A DNA stretch of 64,000 nucleotides from Martelella mediterranea DSM 17316 (GTDB lineage Bacteria > Pseudomonadota > Alphaproteobacteria > Rhizobiales > Rhizobiaceae). Where the stretch lies: contig NZ_CP020332.1 in assembly GCF_002043005.1 (NCBI RefSeq), positions 194,598-258,597 on the forward strand, written 5' to 3'. Below are positions 8,797 through 19,343 of this stretch, piece by piece; positions within the stretch are counted from its first letter, which is position 1; every line of letters begins with the position of its first letter. A program made the translations under genes and the position numbers. Below the pieces are notes generated by a model. That model saw only the letters and a program-made list of their open reading frames with translations, did not search any database and was not told the origin of the DNA.

Positions 8797-11568
8797 CTAC
8801 CTCGCCTGCTTGCCGAGCAGAAGCGTGCTGGCGATCGTCAGAACCGGAATGGCGATGAGAAGAGGCACGAAAGCAGCCTGCAGATCGGCAAGGCCGAGCG
8901 CCTTGGTGAAGGTTCCGCGCGATATCGTCACGAAATAGGTAGCCGGATAGACCTCGCCGATCATGGCGCCGAACCCCTGAAGCGCGCTGACCGGATCGAT
9001 GAGGCCGGAATACTGGATTGCCGGAATGAGCGTAAGAAGAGCGGTGGCGAAAAGGGCTGCGATCTGACTGCTGGTAAAGGTCGACACCAGCAGGCCCATG
9101 CCGGTTGAAATGGTGACGAACAGCAGGGCCGCCAGCGAAAAGGCAAGCATGCTGCCGGTAAAGGGCACCTGAAACACCATCAGCGAGGTTGCCAGCAGCA
9201 GGGCGAAATTGAACATGGCAAGCACGATATAGGGCAGCTGCTTGCCAATCAGGAATTCCAGCCTCGTCGTCGGCGTGACATAAAAATTGACGATCGAGCC
9301 CAGCTCCTTTTCCCGCACCACGGAAAGCGTGGTGAGAATGGCGGGAATGAGCAGCAGCAGCAGCGGAATGACCGCCGGCGCCATGGCGACGAGGCTGCGG
9401 ATATCCGGGTTGTAGCGATAGCGCGCGGCGACCGAATAGGCCGGATCAGCCGCCCCCGCCCCGTAGACCTCCTCGATCTTGCGGGTAAGCCACGTGGCAT
9501 AGACGCCCTGAATATAGCCTCTGGCCGACGATGCGCGCTGCGGCATCGAGCCGTCCAGCCAGACACCGACTTCGACATCGCGCCCGCGCGCCAGATCGGC
9601 GGCGAAATGCGGCGGGATTTCAATGGCGAAACTGATTTCCCCGTCACGCATGCGCCTGTCCATATCGGCATAATCGACGAGCGGGGCTTTCTCATCGAAA
9701 TAGCGCGATCCGGAGATATCGAGCGTCAGGTCCCTGCTCGTTACGGTCTGATCGCGGTCAAGCGTGGCATAGCTGAGGTTTTCGATATCGAGATTGATGC
9801 CGTAGCCGATCACCAGCAGCAGAATGACGCTGCCGATGATCGCCATGGTGGCGCGGATCGGGTCGCGACGCAGTTCCAGCGCCTCGCGCCAGGAATAGGC
9901 CATCATCCGGCGAAAGTCGAAACGGTGTTTCAGCGCCCTTTCGGCGGCACGCCCGTCGGTGTCGTCCTTTTCGGCATCTTCGGCGATCGCGGGCTCTTCA
10001 GCCTCCTGCGCCTCGTCCGTAACCGCTTCCAGATGGCTGATGAAGGCCTCTTCGAGCGTTGCTTTTCCGCTTGCCTCGATGATGCCGGCCGGGCGGTCGC
10101 TCGCCAGCACCCGGCCGGCATGCATCAGCGAAATCCGATCGCAGCGCGCCGCCTCGTTCATGAAATGGGTGGAGACGAAAATCGTGACATTGTCGTTGCG
10201 CGAAAGCGCGATCAGCATGCGCCAGAAATCATCGCGGGCCAGCGGGTCAACCCCGGAGGTCGGTTCGTCCAGGATCAGGATATCCGGCCCGTGGATCATC
10301 GCGACCGCCAGCGACAGGCGCTGGCGGATGCCGAGCGGCAGCGCCTCCGGCAGGCTGTCGGCAACGTCGGCGAGATCGAACCGCGCGATCATTTCGGCAA
10401 CGCGCGGTTCGATCGTCTCCGCCGGCAGCCGGTAAAGCCGTGCGTGCAAATAAAGGTTCTGCCGCACGGTCAGCTCGGTATAGAGCGAGAAGGCCTGGGA
10501 CATATAGCCGACCCGCCGGCGCACATCGAGATTGCCGGGATCGACCGGCTGGCCGAACAGCTTTGCCGTGCCGCCGCTCACATCCAGAAGCCCGGTCAGC
10601 ATTTTCATGGTCGTGGTCTTGCCGCAGCCATTCGAGCCGAGAAAGCCGAAAATCTCGCCCCGGCGAATGCGGAAGCTGACATCGTCGACGGCGGTGAAAT
10701 CGCCGAAACGCTTGCTCAGATGCTCGGCCTCGATGGCAAAATCGCCGGCATCACCCTCCTCGCGCGGGGTAATATCCAGCGCCTTCCGGTCGCCGCGGAT
10801 CGCTTCCGGCAGCAGCGCCACGAAAGCGTCGTCGAGATTGTCGGTGGCGGTCGCGCTCAAAAGCTCGGCCGGGCTGCCGGTGGCAAGAACATTGCCGTCA
10901 TTCATCGCAGCCAGCCAGTCGAAGCGCGCGGCCTCCTCCATATAGGCGGTTGCGACGATAACGCTCATGCCGGGGTGCGCGGCGCGGATATCGTCGATCA
11001 GGCTCCAGAACTGCCGTCTGGACAGTGGATCGACGCCGGTCGTCGGTTCGTCGAGAACCAGAAGATCGGGGTCGTGGATCAGCGCGCAGCAAAGCCCGAG
11101 CTTCTGTTTCATGCCGCCCGAGAGCTTGCCGGCCGGCCTGTCGGCAAAGGGCAGCAGCCCCGTACTTTTCATCAGGTTTTCGATGCGCCGCCGGCGCTCC
11201 GCATGGGCATGGCCGAAAAGACGGCCGAAGAAATCGATATTCTCGTAGACCGACAGCGTGGCGTAGAGATTGCGGCCGAGCCCCTGCGGCATATAGGCGA
11301 TGCGCGGGCAGACGGCGCGGCGGTGCCCGTCATCGGAGATGTCGCCGCCAAGCACGCTGACAGCGCCGGTCTGCACCTTGCGCGCGCCGGCAATCAGCGA
11401 CAGCAGGCTTGACTTGCCGACGCCGTCCGGGCCGATGAGACCGGCCATGCAGCCGGCGGGAATATCAAGCGATATGTCGTTCAGCGCCGTCGTCTTGCGA
11501 TAAAGCAGGCTGACGCCTTCGAGGCGAGCGACTGCGCCGGCGCCACCCTGCTCATCCGCGGCATTCAT
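8797..11568 (-). CDS. rbbA: Fused ABC exporter: two ATPase domains plus ABC-2 permease (RbbA/YhiH-like)
   Basis: A 923-aa protein in three parts. ABC domain 1 (about 14-240) has Walker [17 protein letters not shown] signature and [13 protein letters not shown]alker B. ABC domain 2 (about 275-500) has [22 protein letters not shown], and a degenerate signature, LPLGIRQR in place of LSGGQ. A linker rich in Glu/Asp follows, then an ABC-2 permease from about 550 with a large loop and a membrane cluster at the C-terminus ([25 protein letters not shown]). This fused layout is that of RbbA/YhiH. Its ATG overlaps the HlyD stop (ATGA), implying translational coupling. E. coli RbbA has been linked to ribosomes, but the gene context here indicates export. 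Confidence 0.92.
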   Translation of the reverse strand: MNAADEQGGAGAVARLEGVSLLYRKTTALNDISLDIPAGCMAGLIGPDGVGKSSLLSLIAGARKVQTGAVSVLGGDISDDGHRRAVCPRIAYMPQGLGRNLYATLSVYENIDFFGRLFGHAHAERRRRIENLMKSTGLLPFADRPAGKLSGGMKQKLGLCCALIHDPDLLVLDEPTTGVDPLSRRQFWSLIDDIRAAHPGMSVIVATAYMEEAARFDWLAAMNDGNVLATGSPAELLSATATDNLDDAFVALLPEAIRGDRKALDITPREEGDAGDFAIEAEHLSKRFGDFTAVDDVSFRIRRGEIFGFLGSNGCGKTTTMKMLTGLLDVSGGTAKLFGQPVDPGNLDVRRRVGYMSQAFSLYTELTVRQNLYLHARLYRLPAETIEPRVAEMIARFDLADVADSLPEALPLGIRQRLSLAVAMIHGPDILILDEPTSGVDPLARDDFWRMLIALSRNDNVTIFVSTHFMNEAARCDRISLMHAGRVLASDRPAGIIEASGKATLEEAFISHLEAVTDEAQEAEEPAIAEDAEKDDTDGRAAERALKHRFDFRRMMAYSWREALELRRDPIRATMAIIGSVILLLVIGYGINLDIENLSYATLDRDQTVTSRDLTLDISGSRYFDEKAPLVDYADMDRRMRDGEISFAIEIPPHFAADLARGRDVEVGVWLDGSMPQRASSARGYIQGVYATWLTRKIEEVYGAGAADPAYSVAARYRYNPDIRSLVAMAPAVIPLLLLLIPAILTTLSVVREKELGSIVNFYVTPTTRLEFLIGKQLPYIVLAMFNFALLLATSLMVFQVPFTGSMLAFSLAALLFVTISTGMGLLVSTFTSSQIAALFATALLTLIPAIQYSGLIDPVSALQGFGAMIGEVYPATYFVTISRGTFTKALGLADLQAAFVPLLIAIPVLTIASTLLLGKQAR

Positions 11569-12668
11569 TGGGCGAGATTTCCTTCAAGCGCGTCGGGCCA
11601 GGCGGCATTGGGGTCATAGCGCACATAGGCGACGCCGGGCAGGCCGGTCTTGACGAGGTCGATATGCTCGCGCAACAGAGCCGGGTCGATGCGGGCCTTG
11701 ACCCTGAACATCAGCTTCTGGCGCTCCACCTCCGTCTCGACGGTCTTCGGCGTGAATTGGGCGACGTCGGAAACATAGGAAATGCTGGCGGGGATGGTGA
11801 ATTGCGGCGCGGCATCGAGCACCAGCCGGGTCTCCGCGCCGATTGCCGTCCGGCCCGCCTGTTCGGTCGGCAGGAAGAAGTTCATATAGACGTCGGTCAG
11901 GTCGACAATGTTGAGAATACGACCGCCGGCGGCAACGATCTCGCCCGGCTGGGCGACGAGATACTGCACACGCCCGGGCCGCGGCGCAGTCAGTGTGCTG
12001 TCGTCAATGATCGACTGGATATAGTCTATGCTCGCCTCCGCGGCATCGATCGCCGCTTCCGCCTTGGTTAGCTGCGCTTCGGCGGTGCTGACGGCCGCGC
12101 TCGCAGCGGCGGATGAGGCCTCGCCCGCGGCAACGGTGGCCTTCGCCTGCAGCGCCTTCGCCTCGGCATCCTCGAGCGCCTGCCTGGAAGTGACATTTGT
12201 CTGGACCAGCTTCTGGAAGCGCGCGAAAGTGGCCTCGGCGGAATTGAGTACGGCCTTGCGCTGTTCGACGACGGCTTCGGCGGCCCGCTTTTCAGCCTTC
12301 GCCTGTTCTATCGTCGCATTGGCGGCGTCCACGCCGGTGCGGGCGCTGCGCAGCTTGGCCTCGGCCTCGCGTTTTTGCGCCTCCAGCTGCCTGGTGTCCA
12401 TCTGCACCAGTTTCTCGCCGGCCTGAATGAAATCGCCCTCATTGACGAAAATCTCGCTGATTCGCCCGGCCGTCTTGGCGGAGATATCGATTTCCGTCGC
12501 CTCTATACGGCCGTTCCCGCTGGCAATGCCTTCAGGAAGAGCGTTGCCGTTGAGATTGCGCCATGCGGCATAACCGCCGGCCGCAACGGCTGCCAGGACG
12601 ACGATCGCAACCCATTTACCCAAACCTGTCCGCACTCTGCCATCCCCCATTTCGGCGTGAGATTCCAC
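11565..12668 (-). CDS. HlyD-family membrane fusion protein
   Basis: About 367 aa. It has an N-terminal membrane anchor ([18 protein letters not shown]), a first biotinyl-lipoyl half ([35 protein letters not shown]), a long alanine-rich coiled-coil hairpin (about 95-225), the second lipoyl half ([27 protein letters not shown]), and a beta barrel. It would bridge the ABC exporter to the outer membrane. The start is uncertain. The frame opens with GTG 12668 or ATG 12650, neither with a good ribosome site, while AAGGAG at about 12690 sits ideally for an ATG at 12681 in a different frame. A small indel near the start is possible. First gene of the exporter operon. Confidence 0.88.
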   Translation of the reverse strand: MESHAEMGDGRVRTGLGKWVAIVVLAAVAAGGYAAWRNLNGNALPEGIASGNGRIEATEIDISAKTAGRISEIFVNEGDFIQAGEKLVQMDTRQLEAQKREAEAKLRSARTGVDAANATIEQAKAEKRAAEAVVEQRKAVLNSAEATFARFQKLVQTNVTSRQALEDAEAKALQAKATVAAGEASSAAASAAVSTAEAQLTKAEAAIDAAEASIDYIQSIIDDSTLTAPRPGRVQYLVAQPGEIVAAGGRILNIVDLTDVYMNFFLPTEQAGRTAIGAETRLVLDAAPQFTIPASISYVSDVAQFTPKTVETEVERQKLMFRVKARIDPALLREHIDLVKTGLPGVAYVRYDPNAAWPDALEGNLAQ

Positions 12669-13162
12669 CCCGACATATGCATGTAATCGCTCCTTAGCAT
12701 TTTAGCGGGTGGAAAGATTGTGACAATGCGACATGTCGCCTTTATATCTCGAACTTCACAAAACTAATGCCGATTTACGTTTGAAATCGGGGTTCGTACA
12801 TTCTCGGATGCTTACACGCAAAATGAGACTCGTTGCGCGGTAGATCGATCGCAGCATTCATTAGAGGCCAGAACAAGAGCAACTCATATGGTCAAACCCA
12901 TGTTTCTGAAGCCTTCACAGCAGCGGGCAGGAGCTTCAGCTTGACCTGACCGGGCGGCTCGGCGAGAGTAGATAAGCGCCGCATTATCTCGTTCGGCGAC
13001 GGAGCCGAGGTGAAAAGAAGATGGCCCACGGACAAGACAGCCCGGCGGCTCCGGCCTGCCGGTATGGATCGTGGGACGGTGCAGGCTGTTGAGGCGAAGG
13101 CAAACCGTCACCCAGACACGTTCGCAACCGTTCCATAGTGCCCGCCATGGGGAGAACTCATC
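12669..13162. other. Intergenic region with possible gene debris
   Basis: About 490 bp. The first part upstream of the HlyD gene is AT-rich and presumably holds its promoter. On the minus strand around 13015-12905 a short frame reads SPNEIMRRLSTLAEPPGQVK, possibly a remnant of an unknown gene. No repressor gene for the exporter is seen. Confidence 0.3.
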
Positions 13163-13385
13163 ATGCAGATCAGCGGACCTTTACAGAAAGCCTATCGGAG
13201 TATCCCACGGTCCTCGGTTGTCGATGCCTATACCGCACTGCGTCCGAAACAGGCTAAACTCCGGGCCGCGAAGGGTCAGACCATCGTGCAGGAATCGGGA
13301 TACGCCGAACATTCGATGTTGCTGCTGAACGGCTGGGCGGCGCTTTCCAAGACAATGCCCGAAGGCGAGGTACAGATCATCGACG
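13163..13385 (+). pseudogene. Crp/Fnr-type regulator, truncated by IS6 insertion
   Basis: ATG 13163 is preceded by GGGGAGAACTC. The product begins like an alphaproteobacterial Crp/Fnr sensor domain: AKGQTIVQESGYAEHSMLLLNGWAALSK, then PEGEVQIID. It stops at the left end of an IS6 element (13386) after about 74 residues. The rest of the cyclic-nucleotide-like domain and the DNA-binding HTH are absent. Confidence 0.75.
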
Positions 13386-14194
13386 GGCATCGTCAACTTA
13401 ACGAAGCTTGGACCTGAATGTGGGATGCTCGGCCATGACTGACCGAGATCCTCTTTACCGCCGCCATCGTTTTCCACCCGAAATCATCGCCCATGCGGTG
13501 TGGCTCTATTTCCGCTTTCCCCTGAGCCTGCGGATGGTAGAGGATTTGTTGGCGGCGCGTGGCATCATTGTCTCGCATCAGACCGTCAGACTGTGGGCGG
13601 AGAAGTTTGGCCGGACCTTCGCCAACGAGATCCGTCGCCGGTCATCCGGGCGGCTTGGTGATAAGTGGCACCTAGATGAGGCCGTTATCTCGATCCGGGG
13701 CAAGAAGCATTGGCTATGGCGCGCCGTGGATCAGGACGGTTTCGTCCTGGAGGTCCTGGTGCAAAGCCGCCGCGACACCAAGGCGGCCAAGCGCCTGATG
13801 CGCAAGCTTTTGAAAGGCCAGGGACGATCGCCGCGCGTGATGGTCACCGACAAGCTTCGCTCCTATGCAGCCGCAAAGCAGAAAATCATGCACGGCGTCG
13901 AGCACCGCTCGCATAAGGGCCTGAACAATCGGGCGGAGAATTCCCACCAGCCAGTCCGACGGCGAGAGCGGATCATGAAGCGCTTCAAGTCAAAGCGACA
14001 TCTCCAACGCTTCGTTTCCATTCACGATCCGATCGCCAACCTCTTCCACATCCCTCGCCACGACATTTCCACCAGCCACCATCGCGAACTGCGCGCCTCA
14101 GCCATGAGCATATGGGCGGAAATCGCTCGGATTTAGTCGACAAGTCGAGCAACCGGGCAAACCAGAGCCTATCGGGTGTTAAGTTTACGGTGCC
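13386..14194 (+). mobile_element. IS6-family element (complete, copy 1)
   Basis: About 809 bp bounded by GGCATCGTCAACTTAACG (left) and GTTAAGTTTACGGTGCC (right), an imperfect terminal inverted repeat, with one transposase gene. The right end is followed immediately by a remnant of another IS6 copy, so no target duplication can be read. Confidence 0.88.
13435..14136 (+). CDS. IS6-family transposase (copy 1)
   Basis: A 233-aa DDE transposase with an HTH (MVEDLLAARGIIVSHQTVRLW), the first Asp in DKWHLDEAVISI, the second in VMVTDKLRSY, and the Glu in NNRAENSHQPVRRRE. ATG 13435 (MTDRDPLYRRHRF) is the same start as in the related copy at 18427-19128. Full length, probably active. Confidence 0.93.
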   Translation: MTDRDPLYRRHRFPPEIIAHAVWLYFRFPLSLRMVEDLLAARGIIVSHQTVRLWAEKFGRTFANEIRRRSSGRLGDKWHLDEAVISIRGKKHWLWRAVDQDGFVLEVLVQSRRDTKAAKRLMRKLLKGQGRSPRVMVTDKLRSYAAAKQKIMHGVEHRSHKGLNNRAENSHQPVRRRERIMKRFKSKRHLQRFVSIHDPIANLFHIPRHDISTSHHRELRASAMSIWAEIARI

Positions 14195-14345
14195 CTTCCA
14201 TATCCCGCGCTACGACATCCCCTCCAACCATCATCGCCAACTGCGCGCAGCGGCGATGAACCTGTGGGCGAAGATCGCTCGAGCATGAGCGGCCGCAGAT
14301 ACACAGCATCTCCGCTTGTTTCGTCACCGTTAAGTTTACGATGCC
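14195..14345 (+). repeat. IS6 3'-end remnant (copy 2)
   Basis: It encodes only FHIPRYDIPSNHHRQLRAAA...IARA and stop, then the terminal repeat GTTAAGTTTACGATGCC. The terminal part I compared (about 14281-14345) is the exact reverse complement of the matching end of the IS6 copy at 18370, so the remnant and the full copy are in opposite orientation around gdhA. Confidence 0.85.
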
Positions 14346-14387
14346 AGGAAGAGATCGCCCTCGTCTTTCGATGATGTGGGGATCGGC

Positions 14388-15794
<1,407 letters not shown>

Positions 15795-15887
15795 TCAGCA
15801 CCGCGAGCGCCCATTTGCTAGGGTCGTGTCGCGAATGCTGTGGAAATTCCGTGGCGGCGTTCTGCGGGCATGTGAAGGTGCATCCGA

Positions 15888-16186
15888 TCAGGCGGCGAGG
15901 TCAAGGGCGATCGGCTCGATGGGCTGAGAGAGGGTCTCCCACCCGTCGACTTTGCGCATTTGGATCTGGCCGGAGGCCAAGAGCGCCCAAAGCAGCATCG
16001 GCACGGTCTCGGCGCAGGGAAGCACGGTCTGGGTCTTGATCCGGCGGCGGAATTCCTCGTTCAGCCTTTCTATGGCATTTGTCGTCCGGGCCGATTTCCA
16101 TTGCGACTGGTCGAGCCTGGTGAAGGTGAAGAGCCGCTCGCCTGCTTCCTCCAAGCTGTCGGCCACCGCCCGGCACTTGAACCGAA
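15888..16186 (-). pseudogene. IS256-family transposase, C-terminal fragment
   Basis: The minus strand encodes ADSLEEAGERLFTFTRLDQS, then TTNAIERLNEEFRRRIKTQT and VPMLLWALLASGQIQMRKVDGW. This is the C-terminal end of Mutator/IS256 transposases, including the ExxRR-like segment after the catalytic Glu. The N-terminal three quarters are missing; the fragment abuts an IS481 fragment. Confidence 0.85.
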
Positions 16187-16204
16187 ATGGCCCCACCGCG
16201 CGGT

Positions 16205-16489
16205 TCCGGGGCCACCCTTTCGACCGGGCATGCTGGCGACACGGTATCGAGCACCGGCTAACCAAGCCCAAACATCCCTGGACGAACGGACAAGTTGAGC
16301 GAATGAACCGGACGATCAAGGAAGCCACGGTCAAACGGTGCCACTACGACAACCACGAACAGCTCCGAAGTCATATCGACAATTTCGTCGCCGCATATAA
16401 TTTCGCCCGACGTCTCAAAACGCTCAGGGGGCTCACACCCTATGAATACATCTGCAATGTCTGGACAAAGGAGCCAGAAAGATTCAGAG
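16205..16489 (+). pseudogene. IS481-family transposase, C-terminal fragment
   Basis: The plus strand reads HPWTNGQVERMNRTIKEATV and YNFARRLKTLRGLTPYEYIC, the last catalytic Glu region and C-terminus of IS481-type DDE transposases. The first two Asp motifs are absent. It ends at the border of an IS5 element. Confidence 0.85.
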
Positions 16490-17405
16490 TCTGTTCAAGA
16501 AAGCGGATATCGAGCGAGCCGCCTTGTCATGAGCTTGATCATAGCGGTTTGAATGAAGGCGAGGCTTGTTGCAGAGAACCGCTCGAAATCCTTTGCCAAG
16601 CGGCGGTTTATCCCGAGCCAGGCCAATGTTCGTTCGACAATCCAGCGTTTCGGCAGAACCTGAAAGCCTGCTTGGTTGCGCTTGACGATTTCCATCGGTC
16701 TCGGGCTTGCCTCTTCGACCCTTTGGCCTTGATAGCCGTCATCACCGCAGATTTTTTCGATGAAGGGAAAACGATTGGCGATTTTGTTGAACACGAGCGC
16801 TGCTCCGTCGCGATCCTGAATGCCTGCCGAGTGAACCTCTGCCTTGAGAAGCATGCCGAGCGTATCGACCAGAATGTGCCGCTTGCGGCCCTTGACCTTC
16901 TTGCCTGCATCATAACCGACATCGCGGCGGGCATCCGGGCCAGTCTTCACCGACTGGCTGTCAATGATGGCAAACGACGGCTGTTCCTCGCGCCCCTCCA
17001 AACGCCGGGTCCGGCAATAGAGTGCGTCATGAATACGTCGCCATGTTCCGTCCCGGCAGAACCGTTTGAAATAGTGATGGACTGTGCTCTTCGGCGGAAA
17101 GTCGTGTGGCAGCAAAGCCCATTGGCAACCCGATTGCAGCAGGTAGAAAATGGCGTTGATCACGGCGCGAAGCGAAGTCCTGCGTCTGCGGCTGCGCAAC
17201 GGCTGCGATGGCATAAAAGGCGTGATCATGCTCCATTCCCGATCCGTCAGGTCACTTGCGTAGCGCAGGCGGCTTCTGTCATGGTGACGGCGGGTGAAGG
17301 GTGTCCAAGCCATTCGATATCTCCGTATTTGTCGTAAAATACAAAGAATCTGATTGCCGCCCTTCACTCAACCCCGCGACGTCAGCGCCATTCTGGGACA
17401 GACAC
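16490..17405 (-). mobile_element. IS5-family element (IS427-like), first of a tandem pair
   Basis: The transposase gene lies between ends resembling TCTGTTCAAGAA (left) and TCTGTCCCAGAATGGCG (right, read inward). TCAGAG occurs just outside both ends and could be the duplicated target. Borders are approximate to a few bp. Confidence 0.7.
16495..17313 (-). CDS. IS5-family transposase (IS427 group)
   Basis: About 272 aa from ATG 17313 (MAWTPFTRRHHDR), with GGAG 8 nt upstream; the frame opens further upstream. It carries the DUF4096-type N-terminus (DLTDREWSMITPFMPS), the DDE core with IIDSQSVKTGP (first Asp), GDDGYQGQ (second Asp) and the WIVERTLAWLGINRRLAKDFER Glu motif. Full length. Confidence 0.9.
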   Translation of the reverse strand: MAWTPFTRRHHDRSRLRYASDLTDREWSMITPFMPSQPLRSRRRRTSLRAVINAIFYLLQSGCQWALLPHDFPPKSTVHHYFKRFCRDGTWRRIHDALYCRTRRLEGREEQPSFAIIDSQSVKTGPDARRDVGYDAGKKVKGRKRHILVDTLGMLLKAEVHSAGIQDRDGAALVFNKIANRFPFIEKICGDDGYQGQRVEEASPRPMEIVKRNQAGFQVLPKRWIVERTLAWLGINRRLAKDFERFSATSLAFIQTAMIKLMTRRLARYPLS

Positions 17406-17408
17406 TCA

Positions 17409-18341
17409 GAGTCTGAGTCGAAAAGTCCTCAATAATAGCAATACCTTGCCAGACGCCTGGTGATAAGGCGAATGTGGGCGATCATGATCCACGCCTCGGC
17501 TGATGCGATGGATTTTTCGACGTCCTTTGCCAATCTGCGGCATCTGCCGAGCCATGCGAAGGTGCGCTCGACCACCCATCGGCGGGGCAGAGCTTCGAAG
17601 CCTTTGGCCTTGTCGGAGCGCTTGATGATTTCCACCGTCCAGCGCCCAATCTTTTTCAGCCGCCGCTTCAGCTTGTCGCCCGCATAGCCACCATCGGCAA
17701 AGACATGCAGTAACCATGGCCATCTGTGGCGGATGGATTTCAGGAGATCGGGAGCGCCGTCACGATCCTGGATATCAGCGCTGTGCACCATGAGGCCGAC
17801 CATCAGGCCGAGCGTGTCGACGATGACGTGGCGCTTGCGGCCCTTGATCTTCTTGCCCGCGTCATAGCCCCGGATACCGCCGCTTTCCGTGGTCTTCACG
17901 CTTTGGCTGTCGATCACACCCGCTGTCGGGCTTGCCTCCTTGCCCTCCAGTTCACGCGCCTCCATCACCAGATGATGGTTGATGCGCCCCCAAATCCCCA
18001 GTGCCCTCCACTCGTAAAAATATCGCTGGACGGTCGAACAAGGGGGAAAGTCCTTCGGCAGCATCCGCCATTGGCAGCCAATCGTGGCGATGTAAAGCAG
18101 AGCGTTGACGACCTCACGCAAATCCGTGATCCGCGGGCGTCCAAGACGGCGCGGCATTGGTAGAAAAGGCTCAACCAGAGCCCATTCCCGATCCGACATA
18201 TCGCTTGCGTAGCGTCCAGTTCGCAGGGCATATTGCCGACGGGTGATTTCGGTCCAGACCATCGTGTGCTCCATCGAATCTTTGCAAATCCGAAGGAATC
18301 ATAACCTGTTGAAATCACCCACCTCTTTTTGAGGCAGCCTC
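17409..18341 (-). mobile_element. IS5-family element, second of a tandem pair
   Basis: Ends GAGTCTGAGTCGAAAAG (17409) and, read inward from 18341, GAGGCTGCCTCAAAAAG match at 13 of 17 positions. It lies head to tail with the preceding IS5 element but is a different member. Confidence 0.75.
17429..18274 (-). CDS. IS5-family transposase (second type)
   Basis: 281 aa. DMSDREWALVEPFLP N-terminal domain, DDE core with VIDSQSVKTTESGG, FADGGYAGDKL and RWVVERTFAWLGRCRRLAKD. Only moderately similar to the neighbouring IS5 transposase, so this is an independent insertion. The start may be ATG 18274 or 18262. Confidence 0.9.
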   Translation of the reverse strand: MEHTMVWTEITRRQYALRTGRYASDMSDREWALVEPFLPMPRRLGRPRITDLREVVNALLYIATIGCQWRMLPKDFPPCSTVQRYFYEWRALGIWGRINHHLVMEARELEGKEASPTAGVIDSQSVKTTESGGIRGYDAGKKIKGRKRHVIVDTLGLMVGLMVHSADIQDRDGAPDLLKSIRHRWPWLLHVFADGGYAGDKLKRRLKKIGRWTVEIIKRSDKAKGFEALPRRWVVERTFAWLGRCRRLAKDVEKSIASAEAWIMIAHIRLITRRLARYCYY

Positions 18342-18369
18342 TAAACAGCAAGAGCGCAAGGATTATATG

Positions 18370-19177
18370 GGCATCGTAAACTTAACGGTGACGAAACAAG
18401 CGGAGATGCTGTGTATCTGCGGCCGCTCATGCTCGAGCGATCTTCGCCCACAGGTTCATCGCCGCTGCGCGCAGTTGGCGATGATGGTTGGAGGGGATGT
18501 CGTAGCGCGGGATATGGAAGAGGTTGGCAATTGGATCATGGATGGAAACGAAGCGTTGCAGATGCCGCTTTGACTTGAAGCGCTTCATGATCCGCTCTCG
18601 CCGTCGGACTGGCTGGTGGGAATTCTCAGCCCGATTGTTCAGGCCCTTATGAGAGCGGTGCTCGACGCCGGGCATGATTTCCTGCTTTGCCGCGCCATAG
18701 GAGCGAAGCTTGTCGGTGATCATCACGCGCGGCGATCGTCCCTGGCCTTTCAAAAGCTTGCGCATCAGGCGCTTGGCCGCCTTGGCATCGCGGCGGCTTT
18801 GCACCAGAACCTCCAGGACGAAACCGTCCTGATCCACGGCGCGCCATAGCCAATGCTTCTTGCCCCGGATCGAGATAACGACCTCATCAAGGTGCCACTT
18901 GTCGCCAAGCCGGCCGGATGACCGACGACGGATCTCATTGGCGAAAGTACGGCCAAATTTCTCCGCCCACAGACGAATGGTCTGATGCGAGACAATGATG
19001 CCACGCGCCGCCAACAAATCCTCGACCATCCGTAGGCTGAGCGGAAACCGGAAATAGAGCCACACCGCGTGGGCGATGATTTCAGCAGGAAAACGGTGAC
19101 GGCGATAAAGAGGATTACGGTTTGTCATGCCTCTTCATCGCCAATCAAGCTCCAAGTTCCGTTAACTTTACGATGCC
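18370..19177 (-). mobile_element. IS6-family element (complete, copy 3)
   Basis: 808 bp with ends GGCATCGTAAACTTAACGG and, read inward from the right, GGCATCGTAAAGTTAACGG. Opposite orientation to copy 1. The flanks do not show a matching 8-bp duplication, suggesting later recombination. Confidence 0.9.
18427..19128 (-). CDS. IS6-family transposase (copy 3)
   Basis: 233 aa, nearly identical to the transposase at 13435-14136, differing mainly in the last 30 residues and a few substitutions. DDE motifs KWHLDEVVIS, VMITDKLRSY and NNRAENSHQPVRRRE (with neighbours) are intact. Full length. Confidence 0.93.
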   Translation of the reverse strand: MTNRNPLYRRHRFPAEIIAHAVWLYFRFPLSLRMVEDLLAARGIIVSHQTIRLWAEKFGRTFANEIRRRSSGRLGDKWHLDEVVISIRGKKHWLWRAVDQDGFVLEVLVQSRRDAKAAKRLMRKLLKGQGRSPRVMITDKLRSYGAAKQEIMPGVEHRSHKGLNNRAENSHQPVRRRERIMKRFKSKRHLQRFVSIHDPIANLFHIPRYDIPSNHHRQLRAAAMNLWAKIARA

Positions 19178-19343
19178 GTCTGCGGTGAAGGGCGCACGGT
19201 GTGTTTTTGCACGATCTGCTTTCCCACCCGTGTTGCTTGTGCGCCTCAATGGCGAGATGAAAGTGAAAGTTTAATACATGCATATATACAATCATAAAAA
19301 ATTTAGCTAAGGCGAACTCAAGTGAAAGCTAAAGGAGGGATGA

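Noticed and set aside
9607..11412. 601-aa plus-strand open frame
   Set aside because: Antisense to the fused ABC transporter, which has all expected motifs; no domain is visible in the plus frame.
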